Shown here: in pieces, positions 26,795 through 35,621 of the stretch
How the letters are laid out: the number at the start of each line of letters is the position of its first letter
How positions within the stretch are numbered: the stretch's first letter is position 1
DNA from: CAWATG01 sp963785035
GTDB lineage: Bacteria; Actinomycetota; Acidimicrobiia; IMCC26256; CAWATG01
Assembly (NCBI GenBank): GCA_963785035.1
Contig: CAWATG010000001.1
Span: forward strand, 1-64,000
Direction of reading: 5' to 3'
DNA: 64,000 nt
Program-made: the position numbers and the translations under genes
The notes under the pieces: model-generated
Seen by the model: the letters and a program-made list of their open reading frames with translations, nothing else
Database searches by the model: none
Told to the model about the DNA's origin: nothing

Positions 26795-27979
26795 TCACAG
26801 ACTGCGCAAGACGGCGGCATCGCCCTGGCCGCCGCCTCCGCACAAGGTCGCAACGCCCACCCCGCCGCCACGGCGACGGAGTTCGTTGACCAAGGTCAGA
26901 GCTATCCGCGTCCCGGACATGCCAATGGGATGGCCAACGGCAACCGCGCCGCCATTGACGTTGACGATCTCGTCGGTCACCCCCAGGTCGGACATGGACG
27001 CAAGCACAATGGCTGAGAATGCCTCGTTGATCTCGAAGAGGTCGACGTCACGCACCGACATTCCCGCACGATCCAGCGCGACCTTCGCGGCGCGGCTGGC
27101 CTGGAAGGGAAGGGAGTTGTCCGGTCCTGCGGCCATGCCGAAACCCAGGATCTCGGCGATTGGCGATATGCCGAGTTGCTCGGCTTTCTCCTGGCTCGCG
27201 ACGACAATCGCGGCGCCGCCATCGGAGATCTGGGATGCATTGCCTGCGGTCAGCGTTCCCCCTGGCGTGAATGCCGGCCGGAGCGCCCCAAGGGACTCGG
27301 CGGTGGTGTTGGCCCGGACCCCTTCGTCGACGTCCACGACGATCGGGTCGCCTTTTCGTTGGGGGACGGAGACGGGCACGATCTCCTCTTTGTAGCGCCC
27401 GGCGGCAACCGCAGCGGCCGCTCGCTGGTGACTTTGGGAAGCGAAGCGGTCTTGGGACTCGCGACTGACATTTCCGATCTTGGTGAGGCTCGCTTCGGTG
27501 CATGAGCCCATGTGCATTGCATCGAAGGAGTCCCACAGGCCGTCGTTGATCATCGCGTCCAACAAGGTGGCGTCCCCCATGCGAAGGCCTGCTCGAGCGC
27601 CCTGCAGGAGGTGCGGTGCGTTTGTCATCGACTCCATGCCACCTGCGACGACAACGTCAGCATCGCCAGATCGGATCATCTGGTCGGCGAGGTAGAGCGT
27701 GTTGAGGCCCGAAAGGCAGACCTTGTTGATCGTGTTGGCGGGGGTCGACATCGAGATGCCGCCCTTGACCGCTGCCTGACGAGCGGTGATCTGCCCCTGC
27801 CCTGCCTGGAGTACATGACCCATGAGGACGTAGTCGATCTGGTCGCCACCGAGGCCGGCACGTTCGAGCGCTGCGGAGATTGCGCGGCCACCGAGGTCCA
27901 TCGCCGTCATGGAAGCGAAGGCTCCGGACAGCTTGCCGATCGGTGTGCGAGCCGACGAGAGAATCACAGAACGAGCCAC
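26795..27979 (-). CDS. Acetyl-CoA C-acetyltransferase (thiolase)
   Basis: 394 residues from GTG 27979 (GGAGG six bases upstream). Thiolase markers: SARTPIGKLSGAFAS, the nucleophile Cys in NKVCLSGLNTL, VVAGGMESMTNAPHLL, NEAFSAIVLA, GGAVAVGHPIGMSG (catalytic His) and CGGGGQGDAAVL (second Cys). It condenses two acetyl-CoA to acetoacetyl-CoA (or cleaves it). It is divergent from ccrA (starts 108 bases apart) and close to 3-hydroxybutyryl-CoA dehydrogenase and mutase genes, so the acetoacetyl-CoA-forming direction for the ethylmalonyl-CoA route is likely. The frame is clean. Confidence 0.92.
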   Translation of the reverse strand: MARSVILSSARTPIGKLSGAFASMTAMDLGGRAISAALERAGLGGDQIDYVLMGHVLQAGQGQITARQAAVKGGISMSTPANTINKVCLSGLNTLYLADQMIRSGDADVVVAGGMESMTNAPHLLQGARAGLRMGDATLLDAMINDGLWDSFDAMHMGSCTEASLTKIGNVSRESQDRFASQSHQRAAAAVAAGRYKEEIVPVSVPQRKGDPIVVDVDEGVRANTTAESLGALRPAFTPGGTLTAGNASQISDGGAAIVVASQEKAEQLGISPIAEILGFGMAAGPDNSLPFQASRAAKVALDRAGMSVRDVDLFEINEAFSAIVLASMSDLGVTDEIVNVNGGAVAVGHPIGMSGTRIALTLVNELRRRGGGVGVATLCGGGGQGDAAVLRSL

Positions 27980-28072
27980 GGAAGCCTCCAGGGACGGGGA
28001 TTCCATCGATCGTACAGGTGCCTCCCCAGTACCGATCGAAGTGACAGATCGAGGATTTTCCGATCGGGCCAC

Positions 28073-28078
28073 TAGCGT
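28073..28078 (+). promoter_or_regulatory. Candidate -10 element (TAGCGT) for ccrA
   Basis: TAGCGT lies eight bases before the GTG at 28087 with no ribosome site between them, a leaderless arrangement like those of dnaX and metF. No convincing -35 is visible. Confidence 0.4.
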
Positions 28079-28086
28079 TTTTCCCT

Positions 28087-29430
28087 GTGACGGACCCCAT
28101 CGATGCCATCAAGACGGCGATTCTCCAGGGTGCGCCAGGCGATCACATTGGCGCTTTGCCGCTCCCGAAGTCCTTCCGGGGCGCCTGTGTGCGAGCCGAG
28201 GATCAGGCGATGTTCGAAGGCATGGCCTCCCACGAGAAGGACCCGAGGCGCTCGATCCATATTGACGAGGTCGCTCTCCCTGAGCTCGCTCCCGACGAGG
28301 CATACGTGGCCGTCATGGCGAGTTCGATCAACTTCAACACCGTCTGGTCGTCGATCTTCGAGCCGATGCCGACGTTCGCATTCCTCAAGCGGCTCGGCCG
28401 CGAGAGCGTGTGGGGTCGGCGCCACGATCAGCCGTACCACGTCATGGGGTCGGACGCATCCGGAGTGGTTCTACGAACGGGATCGGCGGTGCGTAACTGG
28501 AAACCGGGCGACGCCGTAACAGTTCACTGCAACTACATCGACGACCAGGACCCGTCGTCACACGACGATTCGATGATGGGTTTGACGCAGCGGATCTGGG
28601 GTTACGAATCGAATTTTGGTGGTCTCGGTGAGATCACGGTGGTGAAGGCCAACCAGCTGATGCCCAAACCCAAGCAGCTCACGTGGGAAGAGGCGGCCGT
28701 GAGCGCACTGACCAACTCCACGAGCTATCGCATGATCGTCAGCCCGAATGGCGCGCAGATGACGCAGGGTCAGACGGTGTTGATCTGGGGCGCAAGCGGA
28801 GGCATCGGCGCGTATGCGTGTCAATACGTACTCAACGGTGGGGGGACACCGGTGGGCGTGGTGTCGTCGCCGGAACGTGCCGCATTGCTCCATGAGATGG
28901 GTGTCGACGCCGTCATCGATCGCAGGGCGGAGGGTTACCAGTTCTGGGACGGCACGGAGCAGAACCCCGCAGAATGGAAACGACTCGGCGCCAAGATCCG
29001 CGAGCTGACCGGGAGCGATCCCGACATCGTCTTCGAACATCCAGGTCGACAGACGATGGGAGCGTCGGTTTTCGTTGCGAAGCGCGGGGGCATGATCATC
29101 ACGTGTGCCGCGACGAGTGGGTTCATGATCGAGTATGACAATCGGTATCTCTGGATGAACCTCAAGACGCTGAAGGGATCCCATTTTGCGAACTATCGCG
29201 AGGCATGGGATGCGAACAAGGCGATCTGCGATGGCACCGTGTTCCCGACGTTGTCTCGTTCGTTCGCTCTTGAACAGTCTGGCGATGCCGCGTACGAGGT
29301 ACATCAGAATCTGCACGAGGGAAAGCTCGCCGTTCTGGTCCTTGCACCTGGAGAGGGTCTCGGTGTGACCGACCCCGAAGCACGCGGAGCCCAACTCGAT
29401 CGGATCACTTTGTTCAGGAGACACCAATGA
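28087..29430 (+). CDS. ccrA: Crotonyl-CoA carboxylase/reductase
   Basis: 447 residues from GTG. The family's long N-terminal extension (FEGMASHEKDPRRSIHIDEV) precedes a zinc-free MDR fold: INFNTVWSSIFEPMPTFAFL, HVMGSDASGVVLRTGSAVRN, GGLGEITVVKANQLMPKPKQ, IWGASGGIGAYACQYVLNGG (NADPH site) and FEHPGRQTMGASVFVAKRGG. The enzyme reductively carboxylates crotonyl-CoA to (2S)-ethylmalonyl-CoA, the committed step of the ethylmalonyl-CoA pathway. A four-base overlap couples it to the epimerase. Residues of the CO2 pocket (NPAEW, FEHPGR) are kept, so carboxylation rather than simple reduction is expected. Confidence 0.95.
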   Translation: MTDPIDAIKTAILQGAPGDHIGALPLPKSFRGACVRAEDQAMFEGMASHEKDPRRSIHIDEVALPELAPDEAYVAVMASSINFNTVWSSIFEPMPTFAFLKRLGRESVWGRRHDQPYHVMGSDASGVVLRTGSAVRNWKPGDAVTVHCNYIDDQDPSSHDDSMMGLTQRIWGYESNFGGLGEITVVKANQLMPKPKQLTWEEAAVSALTNSTSYRMIVSPNGAQMTQGQTVLIWGASGGIGAYACQYVLNGGGTPVGVVSSPERAALLHEMGVDAVIDRRAEGYQFWDGTEQNPAEWKRLGAKIRELTGSDPDIVFEHPGRQTMGASVFVAKRGGMIITCAATSGFMIEYDNRYLWMNLKTLKGSHFANYREAWDANKAICDGTVFPTLSRSFALEQSGDAAYEVHQNLHEGKLAVLVLAPGEGLGVTDPEARGAQLDRITLFRRHQ

Positions 29431-29828
29431 TGCTCACCGAAATCGATCACGTCGCCATTGCGGTCAGGGACCTCGACGCGTCCATCGAATACTACGAACG
29501 TGTCTATGACGCGACCGTGGATCATCGCGAACGCGTTGAGAAGGACGGGGTCGAAGAGGCGCTTCTCAAGGTCGCGGAGTCCTACGTGCAACTCTTGATG
29601 CCCTTCCGCGATGACTCACCCGTGGCGAAGTTCCTGGAGAACAAGGGTGAGGGACTGCATCATCTCGGGTACCGAGTACGCGATATCGCGACGGCACTCG
29701 AACAGGTGAAGGCGCAGGGTCAACGTGTGATCGATGAGGTACCCCGGCCCGGGAGCCGCGGGACGACCGTCGCTTTTATCCACCCGAAGGGCGGACTTGG
29801 CGTCCTGATCGAGCTGGTCCAGGAATAG
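29427..29828 (+). CDS. mce: Methylmalonyl-CoA/ethylmalonyl-CoA epimerase
   Basis: 133 residues of the glyoxalase/vicinal-oxygen-chelate fold: IDHVAIAVRDLDASIEYYER with the first metal His, VQLLMPFRDDSPVAKFLENK, GEGLHHLGYRVRDIATAL (His) and GLGVLIELVQE with the final Glu. It interconverts the 2R and 2S forms of methyl- or ethylmalonyl-CoA. It is cotranslated with ccrA and lies before the carboxylase beta subunit, so it serves the products of CCR and the substrate of the mutase at 35622. Confidence 0.92.
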   Translation: MMLTEIDHVAIAVRDLDASIEYYERVYDATVDHRERVEKDGVEEALLKVAESYVQLLMPFRDDSPVAKFLENKGEGLHHLGYRVRDIATALEQVKAQGQRVIDEVPRPGSRGTTVAFIHPKGGLGVLIELVQE

Positions 29829-29861
29829 CTGGGCCGCCGGGGCCGCATTACCCTTGTCCGG

Positions 29862-31487
29862 ATGGCCATCGAAGAGACGGACGAAATTCTGGGCGAAGCC
29901 GGCGGCGCTGGTGGTGTCCCGGTCATTCCAGTGCCACATCCGATTGAAGAGCGCCTCAGCAAGCTTGCCGAGCTGCGCACCAAGGCAATGCACGCAGGAA
30001 GCCCTGCGGCGGTGGAACGCCAGCATGAACGCGGCAAGCTCACTGCACGTGAGCGCCTTGATCTGTTGTTGGACCCTGGGTCGTTCGTCGAACTCGACAT
30101 GCTCGCCCGCCACCGTGCGCACGGCTTCGGCATCGAGAACACGCGTCCTCTCACCGACGGAGTTGTGACCGGCTGGGGCACGATCGGCGGTCGCAAGGTC
30201 ATGGTGTTCTCCCAGGACTTCACGGTTTTCGGGGGCGCTCTCGGTGAGGTATTCGCCGAGAAGATCCACAAGGTGATGGACCTTGCCGAGTCTGTGGGTG
30301 TGCCGATGATCGGCATCAATGACGGTGCCGGTGCGCGAATTCAAGAAGGCGTTGTATCGCTCGCCAGCTACGGCGGCATTTTCCACCGCAACGTGAAGGC
30401 ATCCGGGGTGATCCCGCAAATCAGCGTCATCATGGGACCATGCGCCGGCGGTGCGGTCTATTCGCCCGCGATGACCGACTTCATCTTCATGGTCCGCGGA
30501 ACGTCGCACATGTTCATCACCGGACCTGATGTCGTCAAGACGGTCACCGGCGAGGATGTCACGCAGGAAGAACTTGGCGGGGCGATGACCCACGCCTCGA
30601 AATCCGGAGTTGCCGCGTTCGTCGCGCCGGACGAGTATGCGTGCCTGGAGCAGGTGCGATACCTCATGTCGTTCCTGCCTGCGAACAACTTGGAGGATCC
30701 GCCGAGTTTCGCCTCCAACGACGACCCTGAGCGTCGTTGCGAAACGATTGTCGACCTGATTCCCGATGCACCGAACAAGCCCTATGACATGAAGAAGGTC
30801 ATCGCGGAAGTTGTCGATGATGGCGATTTCTTCGAGGTCAACGCGATGTGGGCGATGAACATCGTGTGCGGTTTCAGCAGGATCGATGGGCACGTGGTCG
30901 GCATTGTCGGGAACCAGCCCGAGGTGTTGGCAGGCTGCCTGGATATCGATGCTTCCGAGAAAGCAGCGCGCTTCGTCCGCACCTGCGATGCATTCAACAT
31001 TCCGCTGGTCACATTTGTCGATGTGCCAGGATTCCTCCCGGGAACGGACCAGGAATACGGTGGCATCATCCGTCACGGCGCCAAGTTGCTCTACGCGTAT
31101 TGCGAGGCGACAACGCCGCGGGTACAGATCGTGACCCGCAAGGCGTACGGCGGTGCGTACGTGGTGATGAACTCGAAGTCGATCGGCGCGGATCTCGCGT
31201 TTGCCTGGCCTTCCGCTGAGCTCGCGGTCATGGGCGCGCAGGGCGCGGTCAACATCCTGTATCGCCGTGATCTGCAAAGCTCGGAGGACCCCGATGCGCG
31301 CCGCGCTGAGCTTGTCGAGGAGTACACCGAACGTTTCGCGAACCCGTACAACGCGGCAGAGCGCGGCTATATCGACGACGTGATTGATCCGCGTGAAACG
31401 CGCCGCGTGCTCGTGCGGTCGCTTGAGCTCCTCCGCAGCAAGAAGGAGAAGTTGCCGCAGCGCAAGCACGGAAACGTTCCGCTGTGA
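29862..31487 (+). CDS. pccB: Acyl-CoA (propionyl-CoA) carboxylase beta subunit
   Basis: 541 residues. Carboxyltransferase markers: RGKLTARERLDLLLDPGSFV, DFTVFGGALGEVFAEKIHKV, GINDGAGARIQEGVVSLASY (first oxyanion hole), MGPCAGGAVYSPAMTDFIFM, VDVPGFLPGTDQEYGGIIRH (second) and AYGGAYVVMNSKSIGADLAF. It transfers CO2 from biotin to propionyl-CoA (or acetyl-CoA). The biotin-bearing alpha subunit is not in the window, but an epsilon subunit overlaps its 3' end. The gene order fits removal of propionyl-CoA formed later in the ethylmalonyl-CoA cycle. Confidence 0.93.
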   Translation: MAIEETDEILGEAGGAGGVPVIPVPHPIEERLSKLAELRTKAMHAGSPAAVERQHERGKLTARERLDLLLDPGSFVELDMLARHRAHGFGIENTRPLTDGVVTGWGTIGGRKVMVFSQDFTVFGGALGEVFAEKIHKVMDLAESVGVPMIGINDGAGARIQEGVVSLASYGGIFHRNVKASGVIPQISVIMGPCAGGAVYSPAMTDFIFMVRGTSHMFITGPDVVKTVTGEDVTQEELGGAMTHASKSGVAAFVAPDEYACLEQVRYLMSFLPANNLEDPPSFASNDDPERRCETIVDLIPDAPNKPYDMKKVIAEVVDDGDFFEVNAMWAMNIVCGFSRIDGHVVGIVGNQPEVLAGCLDIDASEKAARFVRTCDAFNIPLVTFVDVPGFLPGTDQEYGGIIRHGAKLLYAYCEATTPRVQIVTRKAYGGAYVVMNSKSIGADLAFAWPSAELAVMGAQGAVNILYRRDLQSSEDPDARRAELVEEYTERFANPYNAAERGYIDDVIDPRETRRVLVRSLELLRSKKEKLPQRKHGNVPL

Positions 31488-31723
31488 GCCAGCCGGTATT
31501 GCGCTCGATTTCCCCCGAAGCCACGGCAGAGGAGGCCGCCGCGATCGTGGCGGCAATCAGCCTGCTGGTTGCGCAACGCGGTTCAGGATCTGCGGGTGAC
31601 GACGCCGAAAACGATTCGATGAGCCCCTGGGTGATGGCGTCGCGACTCTCTGTGCGCCGCGGCGGGATGGTACGGGGCTCGTGGCGCCTTTCGGGACGTA
31701 TAGGTCGGCGTACGAGGGCCTGA
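31484..31723 (+). CDS. Acyl-CoA carboxylase epsilon subunit-like protein
   Basis: 79 residues. GTG 31484 overlaps the pccB stop. SPEATAEEAAAIVAAISLLV near the N-terminus and the late PWVMASRLSVRRGGMVRGSW, RLSGRIGRRTRA (basic, Trp) agree with actinobacterial AccE/PccE, small activators of the carboxylase. Sequence in this family is weakly conserved, so the call rests mainly on position and on the E-E-x-A-A-I helix plus C-terminal Trp motif. Confidence 0.7.
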   Translation: MSQPVLRSISPEATAEEAAAIVAAISLLVAQRGSGSAGDDAENDSMSPWVMASRLSVRRGGMVRGSWRLSGRIGRRTRA

Positions 31724-31761
31724 GACAGTCCCGAGCAGGGAGGTCCTTCGGCGTCGATCGG

Positions 31762-32898
31762 ATGCGATACGGTCGGTTGGTGCCTTCTGTCGAGCATCCG
31801 GAACTCACCAGCGTCGGTCCTCATGAGGTGGTCATCACGTTCACTGGCCCTGTCGGCAGCCCGGTGACGACCCGTGTGGGCGATCAGGAGATCACGACGG
31901 TCGGGCCGCATCACGTTGCCACGATCACGGGACTCGAGCCGGCGACGCGTTACGACCTCGAGGTGGAGGGTGCGGCACACGATACGTACCTCCCGGCGTC
32001 GATCACGACCTTGGCGCGGCCGGCTGGACGACTCCTCGCCACCATCGCCACTGCGAACGATGTCCATTTCGGTGAGACCGAATGCGGGAATCTTCACGGT
32101 GTCCCGGAGGACGACATTCATCGAGTGCTTCGATCGGAGCCGGGCGAGCCTCCATATCCGGAGGTCATGAACGGTGCAGTGATCGACGCGATGCGTGCCT
32201 TCGATCCCACTGCGGTGGTGGTCAAAGGCGACCTCACCGATGTCGGCAGCGTCGAGCAGTACGAGAGTTTTCTCGGCGCCTATGGCGTGCTGGGTCAGAG
32301 GATGCGCCACGTGCGAGGCAATCATGATGCGATGATTGACCCGGCAATGGTTGCAGCGGGCGCGCCGTTCGCGATCGATCTCCCCGGCGTCACACTTGCG
32401 GTCCTCGACACGGTGATACCCGGGAGTGATCGTGGACAACTCGACGTCGAGCAGATCCACTTCCTCGGTGAGCTTGCCTCACAGCGAACCGGACCTGTGT
32501 TGGTGTTCGGTCACCATCATCCATGGAACGTTGACTCCCAAACGCGAGACGAGGCGTACTTCGGTATCAATCCGGATGACAGTGACCGCCTCGTCGATCT
32601 CTACGAGAGCCATGAGAACCTCGTTGGGTACTTTGCGGGACACACGCACCGCAATCGTGTGCGGCGGTTCGGTCGTAGTCGCGACATTCCCTTTGTCGAG
32701 GTCGGATGTACGAAGGATTATCCGGGCGCGTGGGGTGAATATCACATCTATGAAGGCGGGTACACGCAGGTTGTTCGCCGCGCGGCAACGCCTGCGGCAT
32801 TGGACTGGGCCGACAAGACGCGACTGATGTTCTGGGGTCTCTATCGCGACTACGCGCTTGGTTCGTTGGAAGATCGGTGCTTTACACAAAGGTGGTGA
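31762..32898 (+). CDS. Metallophosphoesterase with N-terminal fibronectin-III-like domain
   Basis: 378 residues. Residues of about 10-90 read as a beta-sandwich (VVITFTGPVGSPVTTRVGDQ, HHVATITGLEPATRYDLEVE). The rest is calcineurin-like: ATANDVHFG (DxH), VVKGDLTDVG (GDxxD), VRGNHDAM (GNHD), VFGHHHPWN and FAGHTHRN (GHxH). Two metals are expected. There is no signal peptide, so the enzyme is probably cytoplasmic. Relatives hydrolyse cyclic nucleotides, nucleotides or phospholipids; the substrate cannot be read here. ATG 31762 is chosen; longer in-frame starts exist from 31681. Confidence 0.85.
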   Translation: MRYGRLVPSVEHPELTSVGPHEVVITFTGPVGSPVTTRVGDQEITTVGPHHVATITGLEPATRYDLEVEGAAHDTYLPASITTLARPAGRLLATIATANDVHFGETECGNLHGVPEDDIHRVLRSEPGEPPYPEVMNGAVIDAMRAFDPTAVVVKGDLTDVGSVEQYESFLGAYGVLGQRMRHVRGNHDAMIDPAMVAAGAPFAIDLPGVTLAVLDTVIPGSDRGQLDVEQIHFLGELASQRTGPVLVFGHHHPWNVDSQTRDEAYFGINPDDSDRLVDLYESHENLVGYFAGHTHRNRVRRFGRSRDIPFVEVGCTKDYPGAWGEYHIYEGGYTQVVRRAATPAALDWADKTRLMFWGLYRDYALGSLEDRCFTQRW

Positions 32899-32906
32899 GT
32901 CTCTCC

Positions 32907-34725
32907 ATGCACATGGCGAGCGAAGAGCTTGATCGCCGCGTTCACGGGCAAACCCTCGTCACGCGATTCCTCGAAACCGTCGGGGAAAGGGCTGACAAGG
33001 TTGCGGTGCGATCAAAACGTGCTGATGGAACATGGTGGGAGTTGACCTGGACTGAGCTTGCCTCCAACGTTGCGGAGCTGGCGTACGGCCTTACGCAGCT
33101 CGGCATCCAGCGTGACGATCGCGTCGCGTTGCTCATGCGGAACCGACCCGAGTTCTTCGTATGTGATCTCGCGGTTCTCGTCGCAGGTTGTACGCCGATA
33201 TCGGTTTACAACTCGTCGTCACCGGCACAGATTCAGTACCTGCTCCGCGAGGCCGGAGCGACCGCGGTCATCGTCGAAGATCCCGTGTATCTCTACCGGG
33301 TGATCGAGGTACACAAGGAGCTTCCCGAGCTCGAGCACATCATCTTGATGGATGATCCCGACGGGCGCGCGCCGAGCGGCGTGCTCCACTACACCGATTT
33401 CTTTGGCACAGGATCCTTGGACCTGGTCGAGGCGGCGCGCAGAGTGCAGCCCGACGACGTCGCCACGATTATCTACACCTCGGGGACAACGGGCCCACCA
33501 AAGGGTGTGGTCCTTGACCACGCGAACATCTGCTGGACCGTGGAGAGTCTGAGAGTGCCGTTGGAGGGCTGGGATCCACGGGGCCGTCGCCTCGTGAGCT
33601 ATCTGCCGCTGGCACATATTGCGGAGCGGATGGTCACCTACTACCAGGGCGTGGTGCACGGATTTGAAGTGACGATGTGCCCAGATGCGAAGGAAGTCGT
33701 GACGTATCTGGGCGCGGTGAAGCCTGAGATCTTCTTCGGTGTCCCGCGGGTCTTCGAAAAGATGTCGGCGGCTGTGCATGCCATGGTTGCGGGAGACACC
33801 AATCGTGCATCGGAATTCCAAGTAGCGATTGACGTCGGTCTGAAGGCTGCGCATGCGCGCCTGGCGGGTACCGAGCTCAGCAGTGAAGTGGCCGCTGCCT
33901 GGGAGGAGGCTGAGTCGACGCAATTGCGTGGTGTCCGTCAGCTCCTCGGCCTCGATGCGGTGGAACTCGCGGTCAGTGGTGCTGCACCGCTCTCAGCTGA
34001 GGTCTTCAATTTCTTTCTGGCGCTTGGCGTGCCGATTTCGGAGATCTACGGGATGTCGGAATCCTCCGGGCCGATCACGTGGGATCCGTTGCGGGTCAAA
34101 GCCGGCACGGTAGGTCGGGCGCTGCCGGGCGTCGAGCTGAAGTTGGCTTCCAACGGATCACGAGGTCATGTTTCGTGGGGGCAACGTATTTCGCGGCTAC
34201 TTCAACGACGCGGACAAGACGGCCGAGGTCATCGATGAAGAGGGTTGGGTGCACACCGGCGACGTCGGTGAACTCGATGACGAGGGGTACTTGCGGATTG
34301 TGGATCGCAAGAAGGAGTTGATCATCACCTCCTCGGGCAAGAACGTTTCTCCTGCCAATCTCGAGATGGCGATGACCGCAGCTCATCTGATCGGTCAATC
34401 GTGTGTCATCGGTGACCGACGTCCGTACCTGACGGCGTTGCTCGTGCTCGACCCGGACGTTGCGCCCGCCTGGGCAGCACAGCGCGGGATCACGTTCGAA
34501 ACAATCGAGGAGCTTGCGCTGCACCCGGAGGTGCGGTCCGAGGTGGAGCGCGAGATCGCGGCTGCAAACGAGCGATTCTCCAACATCGAGCAGATCAAGC
34601 GGTTCACGCTGCTGGGTACGGAGTGGCTCGCCGACTCTGAGGAGCTGACGCCCACGATGAAGTTGCGGCGTCGCGGCATCCTCAAAAAGTACGAAGATCA
34701 GATCGAGGAGATGTACACGCGTTGA
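32907..34725 (+). CDS. Long-chain acyl-CoA synthetase (FadD15-like), one frameshift
   Basis: About 605 residues. AMP-binding enzyme motifs: IIYTSGTTGPPKGVVLDHAN (P-loop), YLPLAHIAERMVTYYQGVVH, FFGVPRVFEKM, ELAVSGAAPLSAEVFNFFLA, EIYGMSESSGPITWD, then after a shift near 34160, GYFNDADKTAEVIDEEGWVH, TGDVGELDDEGYLRIVDRKK and a C-terminal Lys region PTMKLRRRGILKKYEDQIEE. It activates fatty acids to acyl-CoA. One base is lost in 'aacggatcacgaggtcatgttt', between two strongly conserved blocks. The start is ATG 32907; an upstream TTG/ATG at 32877 overlaps the previous gene. Confidence 0.88.
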
Positions 34726-34758
34726 TGCGATTGTTTCCCGGCGGTTGCCGTGTCACGC

Positions 34759-35558
34759 TCAGTCGAGACGGGCAACCTCGACGTGGTCGCGGCCACGCTC
34801 GCGGGCGACGTGGAGTGCCTGATCGAGACGCTCGAGGAGTTCGGCCGCGCTGAGCGCGTGCGATGGGTAGCAGGCGACAGCTGCGGAAATCGTGAGGTGC
34901 TGGCCGAGCGGCGATGCCATGAGGACTCCGCGGCACGCGTTCAACGGCCCACACCGCGCCTGCCTCGGCCGTGTGCTCCAAGACGGTTCCGGCACCTGCA
35001 GCGCCGATGCGGCATGAGGTGTCACACTCTCGAAACGTCGCGCGTACGACCTCGCCCAGCGCCATCGCGGCGTCCTCTTGTACCGCGGGATCGGCATCAC
35101 GCATGCCGTCAACCTCGAAGAGCACGATGGATACGGGTTGGAGGCCGCGGCCGGGCAGCGGCAACGCGCTGATAGACAAGAACAGAGAAGTAGCGCTCAT
35201 CGAGCAGGCCCGTGCTCGGGTCGATGGCGTCATCCGGGGCGACCGGTAGAGGCTCGCTTACCGGATCGGCGACCTGCTTTGCCTGTTGCTGTTCCTCTTC
35301 GAGGAAGTCGCGGGCGGCGCGCTCACGGGCATCTTCGACGTGGAGCAGCGCGAGGGCGTCGATGGCCTCCTGAAGGTGTCGGAGTTCGTCGTCGTGACGA
35401 CGATTGCCTGAGGCAATTGCTGCGGTCGCCATCCCGGCGGTCAATCCGGCAGCGCCCGCGAGCAGGCTCAATTCCGGACGGTCGAGGACAGCTCCCAACA
35501 GTCCTGCGGCCAGTGCCAATACGCCCGCGAACACCGACGTCACCAGCCGGCGATCCAT
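34759..35558 (-). CDS. Degenerate GGDEF-domain membrane protein, frameshifted
   Basis: ATG 35558 starts two N-terminal membrane helices (VTSVFAGVLALAAGLLGAVL and LSLLAGAAGLTAGMATAAIA), then a helical linker (HLQEAIDALALLHVEDARER) and a GGDEF-like fold: DPSTGLLDERYFSVLVYQRV, then VSIVLFEVDGMRDADPAVQE, and late ISAAVACYPSHALSAAELLE, RLDQALHVARERGRDHVEVA. The D-x-L-T-x-L-x-N and GG[DE]EF sites are lost: the active-site loop reads SCRIGAAGAGTVLEH, so it cannot make c-di-GMP and may bind it or act structurally. Shifts near 35150 and 34960 are required. Neighbours offer no functional hint. Confidence 0.65.
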
Positions 35559-35621
35559 GCCTACCCATCCCATGCCTTCCCATCGGCGGTTAGATGCCAT
35601 GGGTAAAGCCTTGTACCGCAT

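Noticed and set aside
26790..27395. C-terminal extension of the RCC1 protein
   Set aside because: This part of the open frame is antisense to the well-conserved thiolase and has Pro/Arg-rich, non-protein-like composition.
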